Both the position numbers and the translations under genes were made by a program. 47,505 nucleotides of DNA, taken from positions 1-47,505 of the forward strand of contig JAVZNR010000012.1 of the NCBI GenBank assembly GCA_038882715.1, written 5' to 3'. The notes under the pieces were generated by a model. It made no database searches. It worked only from the letters and a program-made list of their open reading frames with translations, and had not been told where the DNA came from. Below, one piece after another: positions 7,962-17,625 of this stretch; the first letter of the stretch is position 1, and each line of letters opens with the position of its first letter. The stretch comes from Candidatus Bathyarchaeia archaeon (GTDB lineage Archaea; Thermoproteota; Bathyarchaeia; Bathyarchaeales; DTEX01).

Positions 7962-8555
7962 ATGGCTTCAAGCATGGAGACCAAGCTTAAATTTTTCCAG
8001 CAGCTGACGCTTGAGGTTAACGCGTGTAAAAGATGCGGTCTATGGAGAAATCGCAGAAAACCAGTTCTAGGCGACGGAGACATAAACGCGTCGATAGTTT
8101 TCATCGGTGAAGCCCCGGGATACTGGGAGGATATTAAGGGAAAACCCTTCGTCGGCTCGGCTGGAAAGCTTCTGGACGAAATCCTCAGAGAGAACAGCAT
8201 TTCTAGAGATGAGGTCTACATAACAAATATTGTGAAGTGTAGGCCGCCCGAGAATAGAGACCCGCACCCTGATGAAGTCGCAGCGTGCAGCGGTTATCTC
8301 GAGAGGCAGCTGGATTTAATAAGGCCTAGGATAATTGTGACCCTTGGCAGGCATTCGACAGCGTATATTTTCTCTAGGGCAGGCATACCGTTTAAGTCTA
8401 TGAGTGAGGCTCAAGGAAAAATATACGAGGTGGATCTCTGGGGGAGAAAAGTACATGTGGTTCCATCATATCATCCGGCGGCGGCCCTCTACAACGTGAA
8501 ACTTAGAGACGAGATTAGAAGCGCAATAAAGCTTATTAGGAGATTAATGGGATAA
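7962..8555 (+). CDS. Family 4 uracil-DNA glycosylase with iron-sulfur cluster
   Basis: A 197-residue base-excision repair enzyme that removes uracil from DNA. The four cluster cysteines are Cys22, Cys25, Cys93 and Cys109. Active-site motif 1 is GEAPG (49-53) followed by GKPFVGSAG, and motif 2 is HPAA (171-174). The length and order match thermophile family 4 enzymes. It has its own upstream AT-rich region with a TATA-like ATTTATATT about 20 bases from ATG 7962, so the leader is very short. The ATG at residue 5 is an alternative start. Confidence 0.95.
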   Translation: MASSMETKLKFFQQLTLEVNACKRCGLWRNRRKPVLGDGDINASIVFIGEAPGYWEDIKGKPFVGSAGKLLDEILRENSISRDEVYITNIVKCRPPENRDPHPDEVAACSGYLERQLDLIRPRIIVTLGRHSTAYIFSRAGIPFKSMSEAQGKIYEVDLWGRKVHVVPSYHPAAALYNVKLRDEIRSAIKLIRRLMG

Positions 8556-8662
8556 AGCGCAAATCATGGTTTCCGGACGGGTTCATAAAAGTTTGAGATT
8601 TATAACCTTTAAGCATTATAAACATCTATTATCCAGTATTTAATATCTGGAGATGCACGCAT

Positions 8663-9496
8663 ATGTTTGTTGGTTTCCTCACAGCGCCATTAAGAGACTG
8701 GAGTCTAGAGAAGATTGTTAAGTGGGTTTCCGAAAATGGATTTAGAGGTCTAGAGGTTTCAGTTTCACCAGCCTTAAAGCACATTGAGGTCGATAGGGTC
8801 TTGGCTGGCGGAGCCGGCGAGATTAAGCGTCTATTCCATGAAAGAGACTTAAAGATATCGGGTTTAGCCTTCTATAGCATAAGAATACTTGAGGACGAGG
8901 GCGAACAGAAGTATCTGCTAAAGATTATTGAAGCCGCTTCAGCCCTAGACGTGAACGTGGTCTGCACCTTAGCTGGCGGCCCAATTAAAGGCAAGGATAA
9001 GATGCAGACTTTGAGGGAAGACTTCCCAAGGGTTTTCAGCCCGATTGTTGATGCCGCTAGAGAGCACGGTGTGAAAATAGCCTTGGAGAACTGGTATGCA
9101 ACCAATCTTCAGGGTTTAGATCACTTTCAAGCCGCCTTTGAGAGCATCCCGGATAGGACTTTAGGCTTAAACTTTGATCCATCGCATCTCTTCTGGCAGC
9201 AGATAGATTACATTGAGGCCGTCCATAAATTTGGCGACAGAATCTATCACACGCATGCCAAAGACACCGAGATACTGCCCTTCAAGCTTAGATACGTCGG
9301 TGTTTTAGGTAGGGGCTGGTGGAGATACCGGATACCTGGCTGGGGCGGGATAAACTGGCGCTCATACATTACGGCCCTTAAGGAGGTAGGCTACAACTAC
9401 GTGCTCAGCATCGAACATGAAGACCCATTCTTCAGCCCAGAGGACGGGTTAATTGATGGGCGAAGATTCCTTGAAGGCATACTATTTAATGCTTAA
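8663..9496 (+). CDS. Sugar phosphate isomerase/epimerase-like TIM-barrel protein
   Basis: A 277-residue protein of the AP endonuclease 2/xylose isomerase-like barrel superfamily. Typical pieces are the N-terminal GFLTAPLRDWS, WVSENGFRGLEVSVS, the metal-site strand KIALENW, GLNFDPSHLFWQ, and HTHAKDTEI with the last metal ligands. The final ISIEHED-like segment reads VLSIEHEDPFF. These features fit an active metal-dependent isomerase or epimerase, but the substrate is unknown. It is monocistronic, co-directional with the glycosylase and convergent with the ACT-domain gene. ATG 8663 follows a TATA-like region about 65 bases upstream. Confidence 0.85.
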   Translation: MFVGFLTAPLRDWSLEKIVKWVSENGFRGLEVSVSPALKHIEVDRVLAGGAGEIKRLFHERDLKISGLAFYSIRILEDEGEQKYLLKIIEAASALDVNVVCTLAGGPIKGKDKMQTLREDFPRVFSPIVDAAREHGVKIALENWYATNLQGLDHFQAAFESIPDRTLGLNFDPSHLFWQQIDYIEAVHKFGDRIYHTHAKDTEILPFKLRYVGVLGRGWWRYRIPGWGGINWRSYITALKEVGYNYVLSIEHEDPFFSPEDGLIDGRRFLEGILFNA

Positions 9497-9537
9497 AGGT
9501 TAAAGAGCAGCCGCACGCTCATTTCACGAGAGCAAAC

Positions 9538-10215
9538 CTAGCTGCGCGTGAAACCTAATCTTTTTCTGGCATCCAACACTAAATCAGCGAGTATACTGTA
9601 AACCCTCGTAGAATCCTCCATTTTAACCACTATCACCGTCTCAGTGTAGCAGCTTATTGTTTCCTCAATATTTATCCCCCTCCTCGATATGGCGTTATAG
9701 AACATCACGATGCAACCCGGCGTATCAACAATCTCCCTAGGGCTCTGAATTATCGCGGCCGCTAAATTCCTTTTCTCATCGAGTATCCCGGAAGCTTCGA
9801 GGTTTGAGCGGATGCCTTCAAAGATTCTCTGATCAGTTATCAGAGTCAGCGTAGTGGCGCCCTCAAGAACCTGAAAGAATGCTTCCGGAAACTCCGCTGA
9901 GATGAGCCTAGCCCTCTCAAGGTTTCTTCTAGTCTTCTCAAGAGAAATTTTCGCTAGGCTTGTTCTGATAGTTATGATGCTGTCGGCCACAACCTTCAGC
10001 TGCTCCCTTAGCGGCTTAAACTTCACCCTTGCACGCTTAACGGAGGTTATCATGCCCTCCAACGTCACTTTTCTCCCCAGTATCTCTTCGGCTTTAGGCT
10101 TAAGTAGGCGGGCTACCGCGCTTAGGTTCGCATAGCCTCTCTCAATGGCGTCCTGAATCGATGGATCGCCCTCTATGAGGTATTGAACGGTTTTTGCTAG
10201 GGATAATTCGACCAT
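9538..10215 (-). CDS. ACT-domain protein, possible amino-acid-responsive regulator
   Basis: A 225-residue protein. The N-terminal region (about 1-65) is helical and basic, with ERGYANLSAVARLLKPKAEE resembling a helix-turn-helix or a small DNA-binding unit. Residues about 160-215 form an ACT-like domain with DTPGCIVMFYNAISRRGINI and an aspartokinase-like SCYTET strand. ACT domains bind small ligands, often amino acids. No catalytic domain is present. It is divergent from argG with 110 bases between them, which suggests but does not prove a link to arginine or carbamoyl phosphate synthesis. An exact function is not assigned. Confidence 0.6.
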   Translation of the reverse strand: MVELSLAKTVQYLIEGDPSIQDAIERGYANLSAVARLLKPKAEEILGRKVTLEGMITSVKRARVKFKPLREQLKVVADSIITIRTSLAKISLEKTRRNLERARLISAEFPEAFFQVLEGATTLTLITDQRIFEGIRSNLEASGILDEKRNLAAAIIQSPREIVDTPGCIVMFYNAISRRGINIEETISCYTETVIVVKMEDSTRVYSILADLVLDARKRLGFTRS

Positions 10216-10261
10216 TTTTGGTCACTTAGAACCCATTTAAGCCATGTTTTTAGTCAAAAAG

Positions 10262-10275
10262 CACATATATTTAAC
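10262..10275 (+). promoter_or_regulatory. TATA-like box of the argG operon
   Basis: The segment CACATATATTTAAC, about 50 bases ahead of argG, fits an archaeal TATA box and predicts a transcript start near 10295, leaving a leader of about 30 bases with GAGGAG and GAAAGG motifs. It lies in the divergent spacer with the ACT-domain gene. No obvious operator palindrome is seen. Confidence 0.5.
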
Positions 10276-10325
10276 CCTTATCTCTTTCATCGGTTAAGAG
10301 CTTTGAGGAGTGGCTGAAAGGTTTG

Positions 10326-11525
10326 GTGAAGAAAATAGTTTTAGCCTATTCGGGCGGCTTAGACACGTCCGTGCTCATAAAGTGGCTTCAACAAAAGTAT
10401 AGCGCTGAGGTCATAACCGTAACGCTGGATGTCGGCCAGAAAGAGGATTTAAAGGCTATTGAGGAAAAAGCCTACAGGCTCGGCGTCCTAAAGCACTATT
10501 CGATCGACGCAAAAGACGAGTTCGCCAGAAACTATGTTTTCCCAGCGATTAAGGCTAATGCGCTCTATGAGGGTAAATATCCCGTCAGCACGGCTTTATC
10601 GAGGCCGCTGATAGCCTCAAAGCTCGTCGAGGTCGCCGAAAAAGAGCATGCGGACGCCGTTGCGCATGGGTGTACTGGTAAGGGCAACGACCAAGTCCGC
10701 ATAGAGGTCTCCGTTAAGGCGTTGAACCCGAACCTTAAGGTTATAGCGCCCGTAAGGGAGTGGAACATGACTAGGGACGCCGAGATAGATTTCGCGAGGG
10801 AGCATGGCATACCAGTCCCAGTCGATAAGGGTAAGCCTTACAGCGTAGACCAGAACCTTTGGGGCCGCTCAATAGAGTGCGGAATACTTGAACACCCCGA
10901 TGAAGAGCCGCCTGAAGATGCCTTCGAATGGACTGTTCCGCCGGAGAAAGCGCCTGATAAGCCAGAATACATTAGCGTAGAGTTTGAGGACGGTGTTCCA
11001 GTAGCCTTGAATGGCAAAGGCATGGAGCCCGTTGAACTCATAGACAGCCTAAATAATATTGCTGGGAAACATGGGGTTGGCCGAATAGACCATATGGAGG
11101 ACCGTTTAGTTGGAATAAAGTCTAGGGAGGTCTACGAGTGCCCTGCTGCAACGGCCATTATAGAGGCGCATAAAGATCTTGAGAAGATGGTTCTCACGAG
11201 ACATGAGGTTCTCTTCAAACATCATATTGACGCCGAGTGGGCTTACCTCGTTTACGCTGGATTATGGATGGATCCGCTTAAGGAGGATTTAGACGCGTTC
11301 ATCAACAAGACGCAGGAGAGGGTTAAAGGCGAAGTTAGGGTTAAGCTCTTTAAGGGTAATGCGCTGGTTGTCGGGCGTTCTTCGCCTTATTCGCTCTACG
11401 ACATACATTTGGCCACATATAACATTGACACAACCTTCGACCAGACCTCCTCAGCCGGGTTCATCGAGCTTTGGGGTTTACCAACAAGGGTTGCTAGAGC
11501 CCTTAAGAGGGTTAGGAAGGGCTGA
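10326..11525 (+). CDS. argG: Argininosuccinate synthase
   Basis: A 399-residue enzyme that joins citrulline and aspartate with ATP. The PP-loop is at the N terminus, AYSGGLDTS. Other family stretches are KYPVSTALSRPLIA, AHGCTGKGNDQVR, PVREW and GRSSPYSLYD near the C terminus. The length matches the family. The preferred start is GTG 10326, eight bases downstream of GAAAGG. A TTG at 10323 is one codon earlier. It is the first gene of an operon with argH (8 bases downstream), carA and carB, placing carbamoyl phosphate formation and the last steps of arginine synthesis together. Confidence 0.96.
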   Translation: MKKIVLAYSGGLDTSVLIKWLQQKYSAEVITVTLDVGQKEDLKAIEEKAYRLGVLKHYSIDAKDEFARNYVFPAIKANALYEGKYPVSTALSRPLIASKLVEVAEKEHADAVAHGCTGKGNDQVRIEVSVKALNPNLKVIAPVREWNMTRDAEIDFAREHGIPVPVDKGKPYSVDQNLWGRSIECGILEHPDEEPPEDAFEWTVPPEKAPDKPEYISVEFEDGVPVALNGKGMEPVELIDSLNNIAGKHGVGRIDHMEDRLVGIKSREVYECPAATAIIEAHKDLEKMVLTRHEVLFKHHIDAEWAYLVYAGLWMDPLKEDLDAFINKTQERVKGEVRVKLFKGNALVVGRSSPYSLYDIHLATYNIDTTFDQTSSAGFIELWGLPTRVARALKRVRKG

Positions 11526-11533
11526 GACCAAGG

Positions 11534-13030
11534 ATGTCCGAGCTGCTTCGGGGCGGTAGGCTCATAAGATCTAGGGCAGACATCATCAAGTTTACTTCCT
11601 CAATAGAGAGCGACATTAAGCTGCTTAAGCACGTTATGAACATTAATAGGGCTCATGTAATAATGCTAATAGAGAACAAGATAATACGCGCCGAGGAAGG
11701 CTCAAAGATTCTGGGAGCGCTAATCAGCCTAGAGGAGAGATTAACCCTTAGACCGGACATCGAAGACGTTCACATGCTAGTCGAGGAAGAGGTTATAAGA
11801 TGCCTAGGGATGGATGTTGGCGGAAACCTCAATTTGGCGAAGAGCCGAAACGATCAAGTCGCAACAGCCATAAGGATGGCTTTAAGAGAGGAGCTGCTCA
11901 ACATAATGGAGCTGACCGTCAACCTTCAAGAGGCGCTCATCGGGGCGGCTGAAAAGAACATTGACGCCATTATTCCCGGATATACGCATTTGCAGCCAGC
12001 TCAGCCGACAACCCTCGCCCATTATCTACTGGCGCAATCCGATATGCTAGGTAGAAGCCTAGAGAGACTGCTCAGCGCCTATAGCCATGTTAATCTATGC
12101 CCAATGGGCGCCGGAGCCCTAGCGACAACGAGCTTTCCAATAAGCCGCGAGAGGGTTGCGGAGCTGCTGGGCTTCGACGGGCTTGTTGAGAACTCGCTTG
12201 ACGCGGTTAGCTCAAGGGATTTTCTCCTTGAGGTTTTAGCAGCCCTATCCGTTATGGCTGTCGACTTAAGCCGCCTAGCCGAAGACTTAATTTTATGGTC
12301 TTCCATGGAGTTCGGCTTGATAGAGCTTCCAGACGAGTTCACATCAACGAGCAGCATAATGCCCCAAAAGAAGAACCCGGAGGTTCCTGAGGTTGTGAGG
12401 GCTAGAATGGGTTCAATAATAGGCGACTTTACGGCTGCCTCAATAATCTTAAAGGGTCTCCCATCAACATACAATCTAGACTTTCAGGAGGCAACGCCTA
12501 AACTCTGGGATGCATGCAGAATCATGAGTGAAACGCTGAAGATGCTTTCAGAGCTGATTGGAAGCATAAAGGTTAAGGAGGAAACCATCAAGAAGCCCCA
12601 TCTGAGCTTTTCGGCGGCTACTGAGCTCGCAAACATCCTTGTTAGAAACCATAATATTCCATTCAGGCTCGCCCATAAGGTTGTAGGAGCATTAGTTAAA
12701 GCCCTAATAGACGGGGGGAAAACCCTCTATGACGCTACGCCAGAAACTCTGGCGGAAATCTCAAGGGAGATTTTAGGCTCACCGATACATGTTAACGCTG
12801 AAGAATTGCGGAGAGCAATTGATCCAGCATGCTTCGTGGAATCTCACAGCGTTAGGGGAGGGCCTTCTAGAAGGGAGGTTGAAAGGATGATCTCCGCAAG
12901 AAGAGCAGCGCTCAGCCAGCGTAAAGGCAGCATAGAAGCGTTAAGAAGATGCATCGAGGAGTCAATTGACGCGCTTAACACCATAGCCAAATCCTATGCT
13001 GCGCAGGAATTCTCCCACCATAAAGTTTAA
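11534..13030 (+). CDS. argH: Argininosuccinate lyase
   Basis: A 498-residue member of the fumarase/aspartase superfamily that splits argininosuccinate to arginine and fumarate. The superfamily signature is SSIMPQKKNPEVPE. Also visible are LNLAKSRNDQVATAIRM and the PGYTHLQPAQPTTLAHYLL region. The enzyme is a little longer than the usual 450-470 residues because of a charged C-terminal tail ending in EFSHHKV. It starts at ATG 11534, eight bases after argG stops, and is followed by a 61-base gap before carA. No lysine-type amino-carrier protein (LysW) is encoded nearby. Confidence 0.96.
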   Translation: MSELLRGGRLIRSRADIIKFTSSIESDIKLLKHVMNINRAHVIMLIENKIIRAEEGSKILGALISLEERLTLRPDIEDVHMLVEEEVIRCLGMDVGGNLNLAKSRNDQVATAIRMALREELLNIMELTVNLQEALIGAAEKNIDAIIPGYTHLQPAQPTTLAHYLLAQSDMLGRSLERLLSAYSHVNLCPMGAGALATTSFPISRERVAELLGFDGLVENSLDAVSSRDFLLEVLAALSVMAVDLSRLAEDLILWSSMEFGLIELPDEFTSTSSIMPQKKNPEVPEVVRARMGSIIGDFTAASIILKGLPSTYNLDFQEATPKLWDACRIMSETLKMLSELIGSIKVKEETIKKPHLSFSAATELANILVRNHNIPFRLAHKVVGALVKALIDGGKTLYDATPETLAEISREILGSPIHVNAEELRRAIDPACFVESHSVRGGPSRREVERMISARRAALSQRKGSIEALRRCIEESIDALNTIAKSYAAQEFSHHKV

Positions 13031-13091
13031 ATTTCCGTTTAGCTTTTGCTTGAGGAAGGGTTCATTGGAGCGCGAAAAGAGCCCCGGAAAA

Positions 13092-14222
13092 ATGAAGGCC
13101 GGTAAGGCCGTTCTGGTTCTTGAGGATGGGACATTCTTCATCGGTAAGGGCTTCGGGGCTGTAAAGAAGGTTTCCGGCGAGGTTGTCTTCTCAACTGGGA
13201 TGGTTGGTTACCCGGAGTCCTTAACAGACCCATCATATTATGGTCAGATTCTAACTTTAACGTATCCGCTCGTTGGAAATTATGGTGTTCCAGCATACGA
13301 CTATAACGAGCTCGGCGTCCCCGTAAGCTTTGAATCCGTTGGGATTAAGGTTACCGGGCTCGTGATCCAAGAGCTATGCGTGAAGCCCCACCACTGGGCT
13401 TCTAGAAGAACACTTGATGAGTGGCTTAGGAGTGAAGGTGTCCCGGGAATATATGGGATGGACACTAGGCGCTTAACGAAGAAGCTCCGTGAGAGAGGCG
13501 TTATGCTCGGCATACTCCAAGTATGTGAGGAAGGCGAGGAGCCGGATATAGATAGGCTGCTTGAGGAGGTTAAGGGCGTTCCAGATCCAAATGAGCGCGA
13601 CTTGGTCAGCGAGGTCACAATTAAGGAGCCAATCTACTATGAGAGCGACGGAAATATTAGGATAGCCTTAATAGACTGCGGTGTAAAGGCTGGGATAATA
13701 AGATGCTTGCTTAAACGCCGAGTGGAAGTTATAAGGGTTCCCTACAATCTCCCGGCCGAGGAGATCCTTGAGTTTAAGCCGAACGGTGTCTTGATAAGTA
13801 ATGGGCCGGGAGACCCGAAGAAGTGCGTTAAAACTATAGAAGCCGTTAGGGTTCTTGCGGAGGAAGGGGTGCCTATGATGGGCATATGTTTAGGGAACCA
13901 GATTCTCTCGTTGGCTATGGGCGGCGACACGTATAAAATGAAGTATGGCCATAGGTCTCAGAATCAGCCGGCCTATGACCTTGAGACGGGACGCTGCTAC
14001 ATAACGATCCAGAATCACGGCTATGCTGTTAAGGCTGAATCCCTAGAGAAAACCAGTCTAAAATGCTGGTTTATAAACGCCAATGATAAAACTGTTGAGG
14101 GCATAAAATCTAAGGATGGTTTATCCTTCGCCATTCAGTGGCATCCAGAGGCTTCCCCCGGACCATATGACACAGAGTTCCTTTTCGATGAGTTTCTTAA
14201 GAGGGCTAGGAGGGCTGGGTGA
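13092..14222 (+). CDS. carA: Carbamoyl-phosphate synthase small subunit (glutaminase)
   Basis: A 376-residue subunit that hydrolyses glutamine and passes ammonia to CarB. The N-terminal CPSase domain has VLVLEDGTFFIGKGFG and STGMVGYPESLTDPSYYGQI. The glutaminase domain has the nucleophile Cys in MGICLGNQILSLAMG, and catalytic His and Glu in IQWHPEASPGP. The same frame is open upstream and into argH from 12996, but homology begins at MKAGKAVLVLEDG, so ATG 13092 is chosen. A TTG at 13062-13064 is less likely. The gene precedes carB by six bases. Confidence 0.95.
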   Translation: MKAGKAVLVLEDGTFFIGKGFGAVKKVSGEVVFSTGMVGYPESLTDPSYYGQILTLTYPLVGNYGVPAYDYNELGVPVSFESVGIKVTGLVIQELCVKPHHWASRRTLDEWLRSEGVPGIYGMDTRRLTKKLRERGVMLGILQVCEEGEEPDIDRLLEEVKGVPDPNERDLVSEVTIKEPIYYESDGNIRIALIDCGVKAGIIRCLLKRRVEVIRVPYNLPAEEILEFKPNGVLISNGPGDPKKCVKTIEAVRVLAEEGVPMMGICLGNQILSLAMGGDTYKMKYGHRSQNQPAYDLETGRCYITIQNHGYAVKAESLEKTSLKCWFINANDKTVEGIKSKDGLSFAIQWHPEASPGPYDTEFLFDEFLKRARRAG

Positions 14223-14228
14223 TAGAGT

Positions 14229-17200
14229 ATGCCGAAGTTTGAGTGGGTGCGTAAAGTTCTGATATTGGGCAGCGGCGCGATAAAGATTGGTGAGGCAGCT
14301 GAATTCGATTATTCTGGGAGCCAGTGCCTTAAGGCTTTAAGAGAGGAAGGTATCGAAACGGTTCTAGTTAACCCGAACATAGCGACGATTCAAACTGACC
14401 CTAGGCTTGCCGGCAGAGTCTATCTGCTGCCAGTTATCCCAGAATATGTGGAGAAGGTTATTGAGAGGGAGAGACCAGACGGGATAATGCTCGGCTTCGG
14501 GGGACAAACAGCCCTAAACTGCGGGGTTCAGTTAGCTAAAATGGGCATCCTAGAAAAATATGGTGTAAAAGTTTTGGGGACTTCCATTGAAGCCATTGAG
14601 AGAGCGTCTAACAGGGAGCTTTTTAGGCAGACCATGCTTAATGCCGGCATACCAGTTCCAAGAAGCAGGTCTGCAACATCCATTGAAGGGGCTGTCGAGG
14701 CGGCTGAGGAGATAGGCTACCCTGTTATGGTTAGGGTAGCTTACACGTTGGGCGGTAAGGGCACCGGCGTCGCCTATAATAGGCATGAGCTGGTCGAGAT
14801 CGTTAGCAGGGGCTTAACCCACAGCATGATCAGGCAGGTTTTAGTCGAAGAGTATATCGGGCACTGGAAGGAAGTCGAATATGAGGTTATGAGGGACTAT
14901 CGAGACAACTGTATAACCGTCTGTAACATGGAGAACTTTGACCCGATGGGCGTTCACACGGGCGATTCGATCGTCGTTGCGCCTTCACAGACTTTGACGA
15001 ACCGCGAATACCATATTCTGCGCTCAGCGTCTATTAGGGCGGTTCAAGCCCTAGGCGTAGTCGGCGAATGCAATATCCAGTGGGCGCTCCACCCGAGGTC
15101 TGAGGAGATGAGGGCTATAGAGGTTAACCCAAGAATGTCTAGGAGCTCAGCCCTAGCCAGCAAAGCCACAGGTTATCCGCTCGCTTATATAGCCGCTAAG
15201 CTGTCGATAGGCTACACGCTTCCAGAATTAATTAACAAGGTTACTGGCATAACAACGGCATGTTTTGAGCCAGCCCTAGACTACATTGTCGTTAAGATCC
15301 CACGCTGGGATCTGAAGAAGTTTAGGAACGCTGACCGCCATATAGGCACCCAGATGAAGTCCGTCGGCGAGGTTATGGCGATCGGGAGGACGTTTGAGGA
15401 GGCCTTGCAGAAAGCGGTTAGGATGCTTGACTTGGGCAAGATTGGGCTGGTCGCAAACAACGATGACGATGAGCCTGAGCCCCTAGAAGCCATAAGAGAC
15501 TGCCTAAAGAACCCGACGGATGAGCGGCTATTTAAGATAGTTAAAGCCATGAAGATGGGAATGCCCATTAAAGAGATTTACCGCCTAAGCGGGATAGACC
15601 CATGGTTCCTCCACAAGATTAAGAACATCATTAATATGGAGAAGAAACTTAGGAGGCTTAAGGTTAACGATGAAGATGCGCCCGAAATTATTAAAGAGGC
15701 TAAGCGCCTAGGCTTCTCAGACGCCCAGATTGCTAGATGCACTGGTTTAAGCGAAGAAGAGGTTAGGCGTTTCAGAAAAAAGCATGGGATAATTCCAGTT
15801 GTGAAGCAGATCGACACCTTGGCAGCCGAGTGGCCTGCTAAAACAAACTACCTCTACATGACCTATAATGGCGATGAAGACGACGTAAAGTTTGATGCTG
15901 GAAAGAGGAAGGCCATTGTTCTAGGCGCGGGGGTTTTCAGGATAGGTTCAAGCGTCGAGTTCGATTGGAGCGGCGTTAACACCATCTGGGCTTTAAAGAA
16001 GCATGGCGTGGATGAAGCCATAATGATTAACTATAACCCGGAAACCGTTTCAACAGACTACGACATATCGGATAAACTTTACTTTGAAGAGCTGACGTTA
16101 GAAAGAGTCCTCGACATATACGAGAAAGAAAAGCCTCTAGGGGTTATAGTCAGCGTTGGAGGACAGATCCCAAACAACCTAGCTCTTAAGCTCTCTAGGG
16201 CCGGCGTCAACATACTTGGGACATCTAGCGAAAGCATAGATGCGGCTGAAGACAGGTCAAAGTTCAGCGCCCTTCTAGACAAGCTAGGTATATCGCAGCC
16301 GAAGTGGAGCAAGCTGACGACCATCGAGGAGGCTGAAAAGTTCGCTGAGGAGATAGGCTACCCAGTTCTAGTCCGACCGAGCTACGTTCTATCCGGGTAC
16401 GCTATGAGGGTAGCATACAGCAGTAAAGAGCTTAGGGAATACCTTGAACTGGCCGCTAAGGTTTCGCCGGAGCACCCGGTTGTGATATCAAAGTTCATTG
16501 AGGGCGCTAAGGAGGTCGAGGTTGACGGCGTCTCAGACGGAGAAGACGTCCTTATAGGCGCAGTCATAGAGCATGTTGAGCAGGCTGGCGTTCACAGCGG
16601 GGACGCAGTCATGTGTATTCCACCCCAATCTCTGAGCAGCAGCGTCATAAAGAGGATTGAGGACTACTCACGTATGATCGCTAGAGCCCTCAAGATTAAG
16701 GGTCCATTCAACATACAGTTTCTCGTCAAAAATGATGAGGTTTCAGTTATAGAGTGTAACCTCAGGGCTTCAAGGTCACTTCCATACGTCAGCAAGAGCA
16801 GAGGCGTTAACCTCATAGATGTATCAACAGCCATAATGTTCGGCAAAACCCTTAAAGAGATGGGTTTACTTGAGCTGCCGCCAACGCCCTATGTTTCAGT
16901 CAAGGTTCCGCAGTTCAGCTTTATGCGTTTAAGCGGAGCAGACCCGGTTCTAGGCGTCGAGATGCTGAGCACTGGGGAAGCCGCGTGTATAGGCGAAAAC
17001 TTTGCTGATGCGCTCTTAAAGGCTTTACAGGCTGTTGAATTCACGTTTCCAAACGATGGCGGCGCGGTCTTAATCACTGTTGGCGGCGAGGAGATGAAGC
17101 GTAAAATAATACCGTTGGCTAAAAACCTGAACGATTTAGGCTTTAAGATCTGCGCAACTGAGCATACAGCTGACGCATTATATAGGGCTGGGCTTAAGGA

Positions 17201-17504
17201 TATCACTGTCCTCTATAAGGTTAGTGAGTCTTCTAGAAAACCGAATATAATAGATTACATAGTCCAGCGTAAAATAGACCTCGTCATTAATATTCCTGCA
17301 GCTAACCCGGGGGACGAGATGGCCGACATACTTAAAGACGAGTATATTATACGGAGATTAGCTGTCGAATACAACATCCCAATAGTTACGACGCTTGAGC
17401 TGGCTTCAGCGATAATCAAAGTCTTAAAGTATAGGAGGAAGAGCGAAATCATAATACGCTCATTAAACGAGTACATGGATAGCCTGCCATTAAAATTCTG
17501 GTAG
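14229..17504 (+). CDS. carB: Carbamoyl-phosphate synthase large subunit
   Basis: A 1091-residue enzyme making carbamoyl phosphate for arginine and pyrimidines. It is the expected tandem of two ATP-grasp halves. The first half has VLILGSGAIKIGEAAEFDYS, GFGGQTALNCG and VRVAYTLGGKGTG. The second has GAGVFRIGSSVEFDWSG, SVGGQIPNNLALKL and VRPSYVLSGYAM. A helical oligomerisation region lies between them (about 400-555) and a methylglyoxal synthase-like allosteric domain at the C terminus, with AEHTADALYR-like CATEHTADALYRAGL. No frameshift is seen. It is the last gene of the arg-car operon, followed by T-rich sequence. Confidence 0.97.
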   Translation: MPKFEWVRKVLILGSGAIKIGEAAEFDYSGSQCLKALREEGIETVLVNPNIATIQTDPRLAGRVYLLPVIPEYVEKVIERERPDGIMLGFGGQTALNCGVQLAKMGILEKYGVKVLGTSIEAIERASNRELFRQTMLNAGIPVPRSRSATSIEGAVEAAEEIGYPVMVRVAYTLGGKGTGVAYNRHELVEIVSRGLTHSMIRQVLVEEYIGHWKEVEYEVMRDYRDNCITVCNMENFDPMGVHTGDSIVVAPSQTLTNREYHILRSASIRAVQALGVVGECNIQWALHPRSEEMRAIEVNPRMSRSSALASKATGYPLAYIAAKLSIGYTLPELINKVTGITTACFEPALDYIVVKIPRWDLKKFRNADRHIGTQMKSVGEVMAIGRTFEEALQKAVRMLDLGKIGLVANNDDDEPEPLEAIRDCLKNPTDERLFKIVKAMKMGMPIKEIYRLSGIDPWFLHKIKNIINMEKKLRRLKVNDEDAPEIIKEAKRLGFSDAQIARCTGLSEEEVRRFRKKHGIIPVVKQIDTLAAEWPAKTNYLYMTYNGDEDDVKFDAGKRKAIVLGAGVFRIGSSVEFDWSGVNTIWALKKHGVDEAIMINYNPETVSTDYDISDKLYFEELTLERVLDIYEKEKPLGVIVSVGGQIPNNLALKLSRAGVNILGTSSESIDAAEDRSKFSALLDKLGISQPKWSKLTTIEEAEKFAEEIGYPVLVRPSYVLSGYAMRVAYSSKELREYLELAAKVSPEHPVVISKFIEGAKEVEVDGVSDGEDVLIGAVIEHVEQAGVHSGDAVMCIPPQSLSSSVIKRIEDYSRMIARALKIKGPFNIQFLVKNDEVSVIECNLRASRSLPYVSKSRGVNLIDVSTAIMFGKTLKEMGLLELPPTPYVSVKVPQFSFMRLSGADPVLGVEMLSTGEAACIGENFADALLKALQAVEFTFPNDGGAVLITVGGEEMKRKIIPLAKNLNDLGFKICATEHTADALYRAGLKDITVLYKVSESSRKPNIIDYIVQRKIDLVINIPAANPGDEMADILKDEYIIRRLAVEYNIPIVTTLELASAIIKVLKYRRKSEIIIRSLNEYMDSLPLKFW

Positions 17505-17521
17505 ACGTAGCCTAGAAGAGA

Positions 17522-17533
17522 TTTTTTGTTTTT
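17522..17533 (+). terminator. Oligo-T terminator of the arg-car operon
   Basis: T6, G, T5 lies 18 bases after the carB stop. Archaeal RNA polymerase often releases at such T runs without a stem-loop. The next gene begins at 17626. Confidence 0.5.
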
Positions 17534-17625
17534 AGGCTTAAGAAGCATTTCAATCTTTTGAAACGCGGCGTTTCACGGTGTTCCTTAACTAAGACTTTTG
17601 CGAAATTATAGCGTGGTGATCGAGC

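Noticed and set aside
9827-9845. Inverted repeat CTCTGAT-CAGTT-ATCAGAG
   Set aside because: It lies inside the ACT-domain gene coding region; there is no sign that it acts as a regulatory or RNA element.
10300-10325. tRNA-like D-arm sequence (GAGTGGCTGAAAGG) ahead of argG
   Set aside because: No acceptor stem, anticodon arm or T-loop follows; the sequence is the argG leader with its ribosome-binding site.
12996-13091. N-terminal extension of CarA overlapping argH
   Set aside because: The frame is open but the conserved CarA sequence begins at ATG 13092; the extension has no family similarity and lies largely over the argH 3' end.
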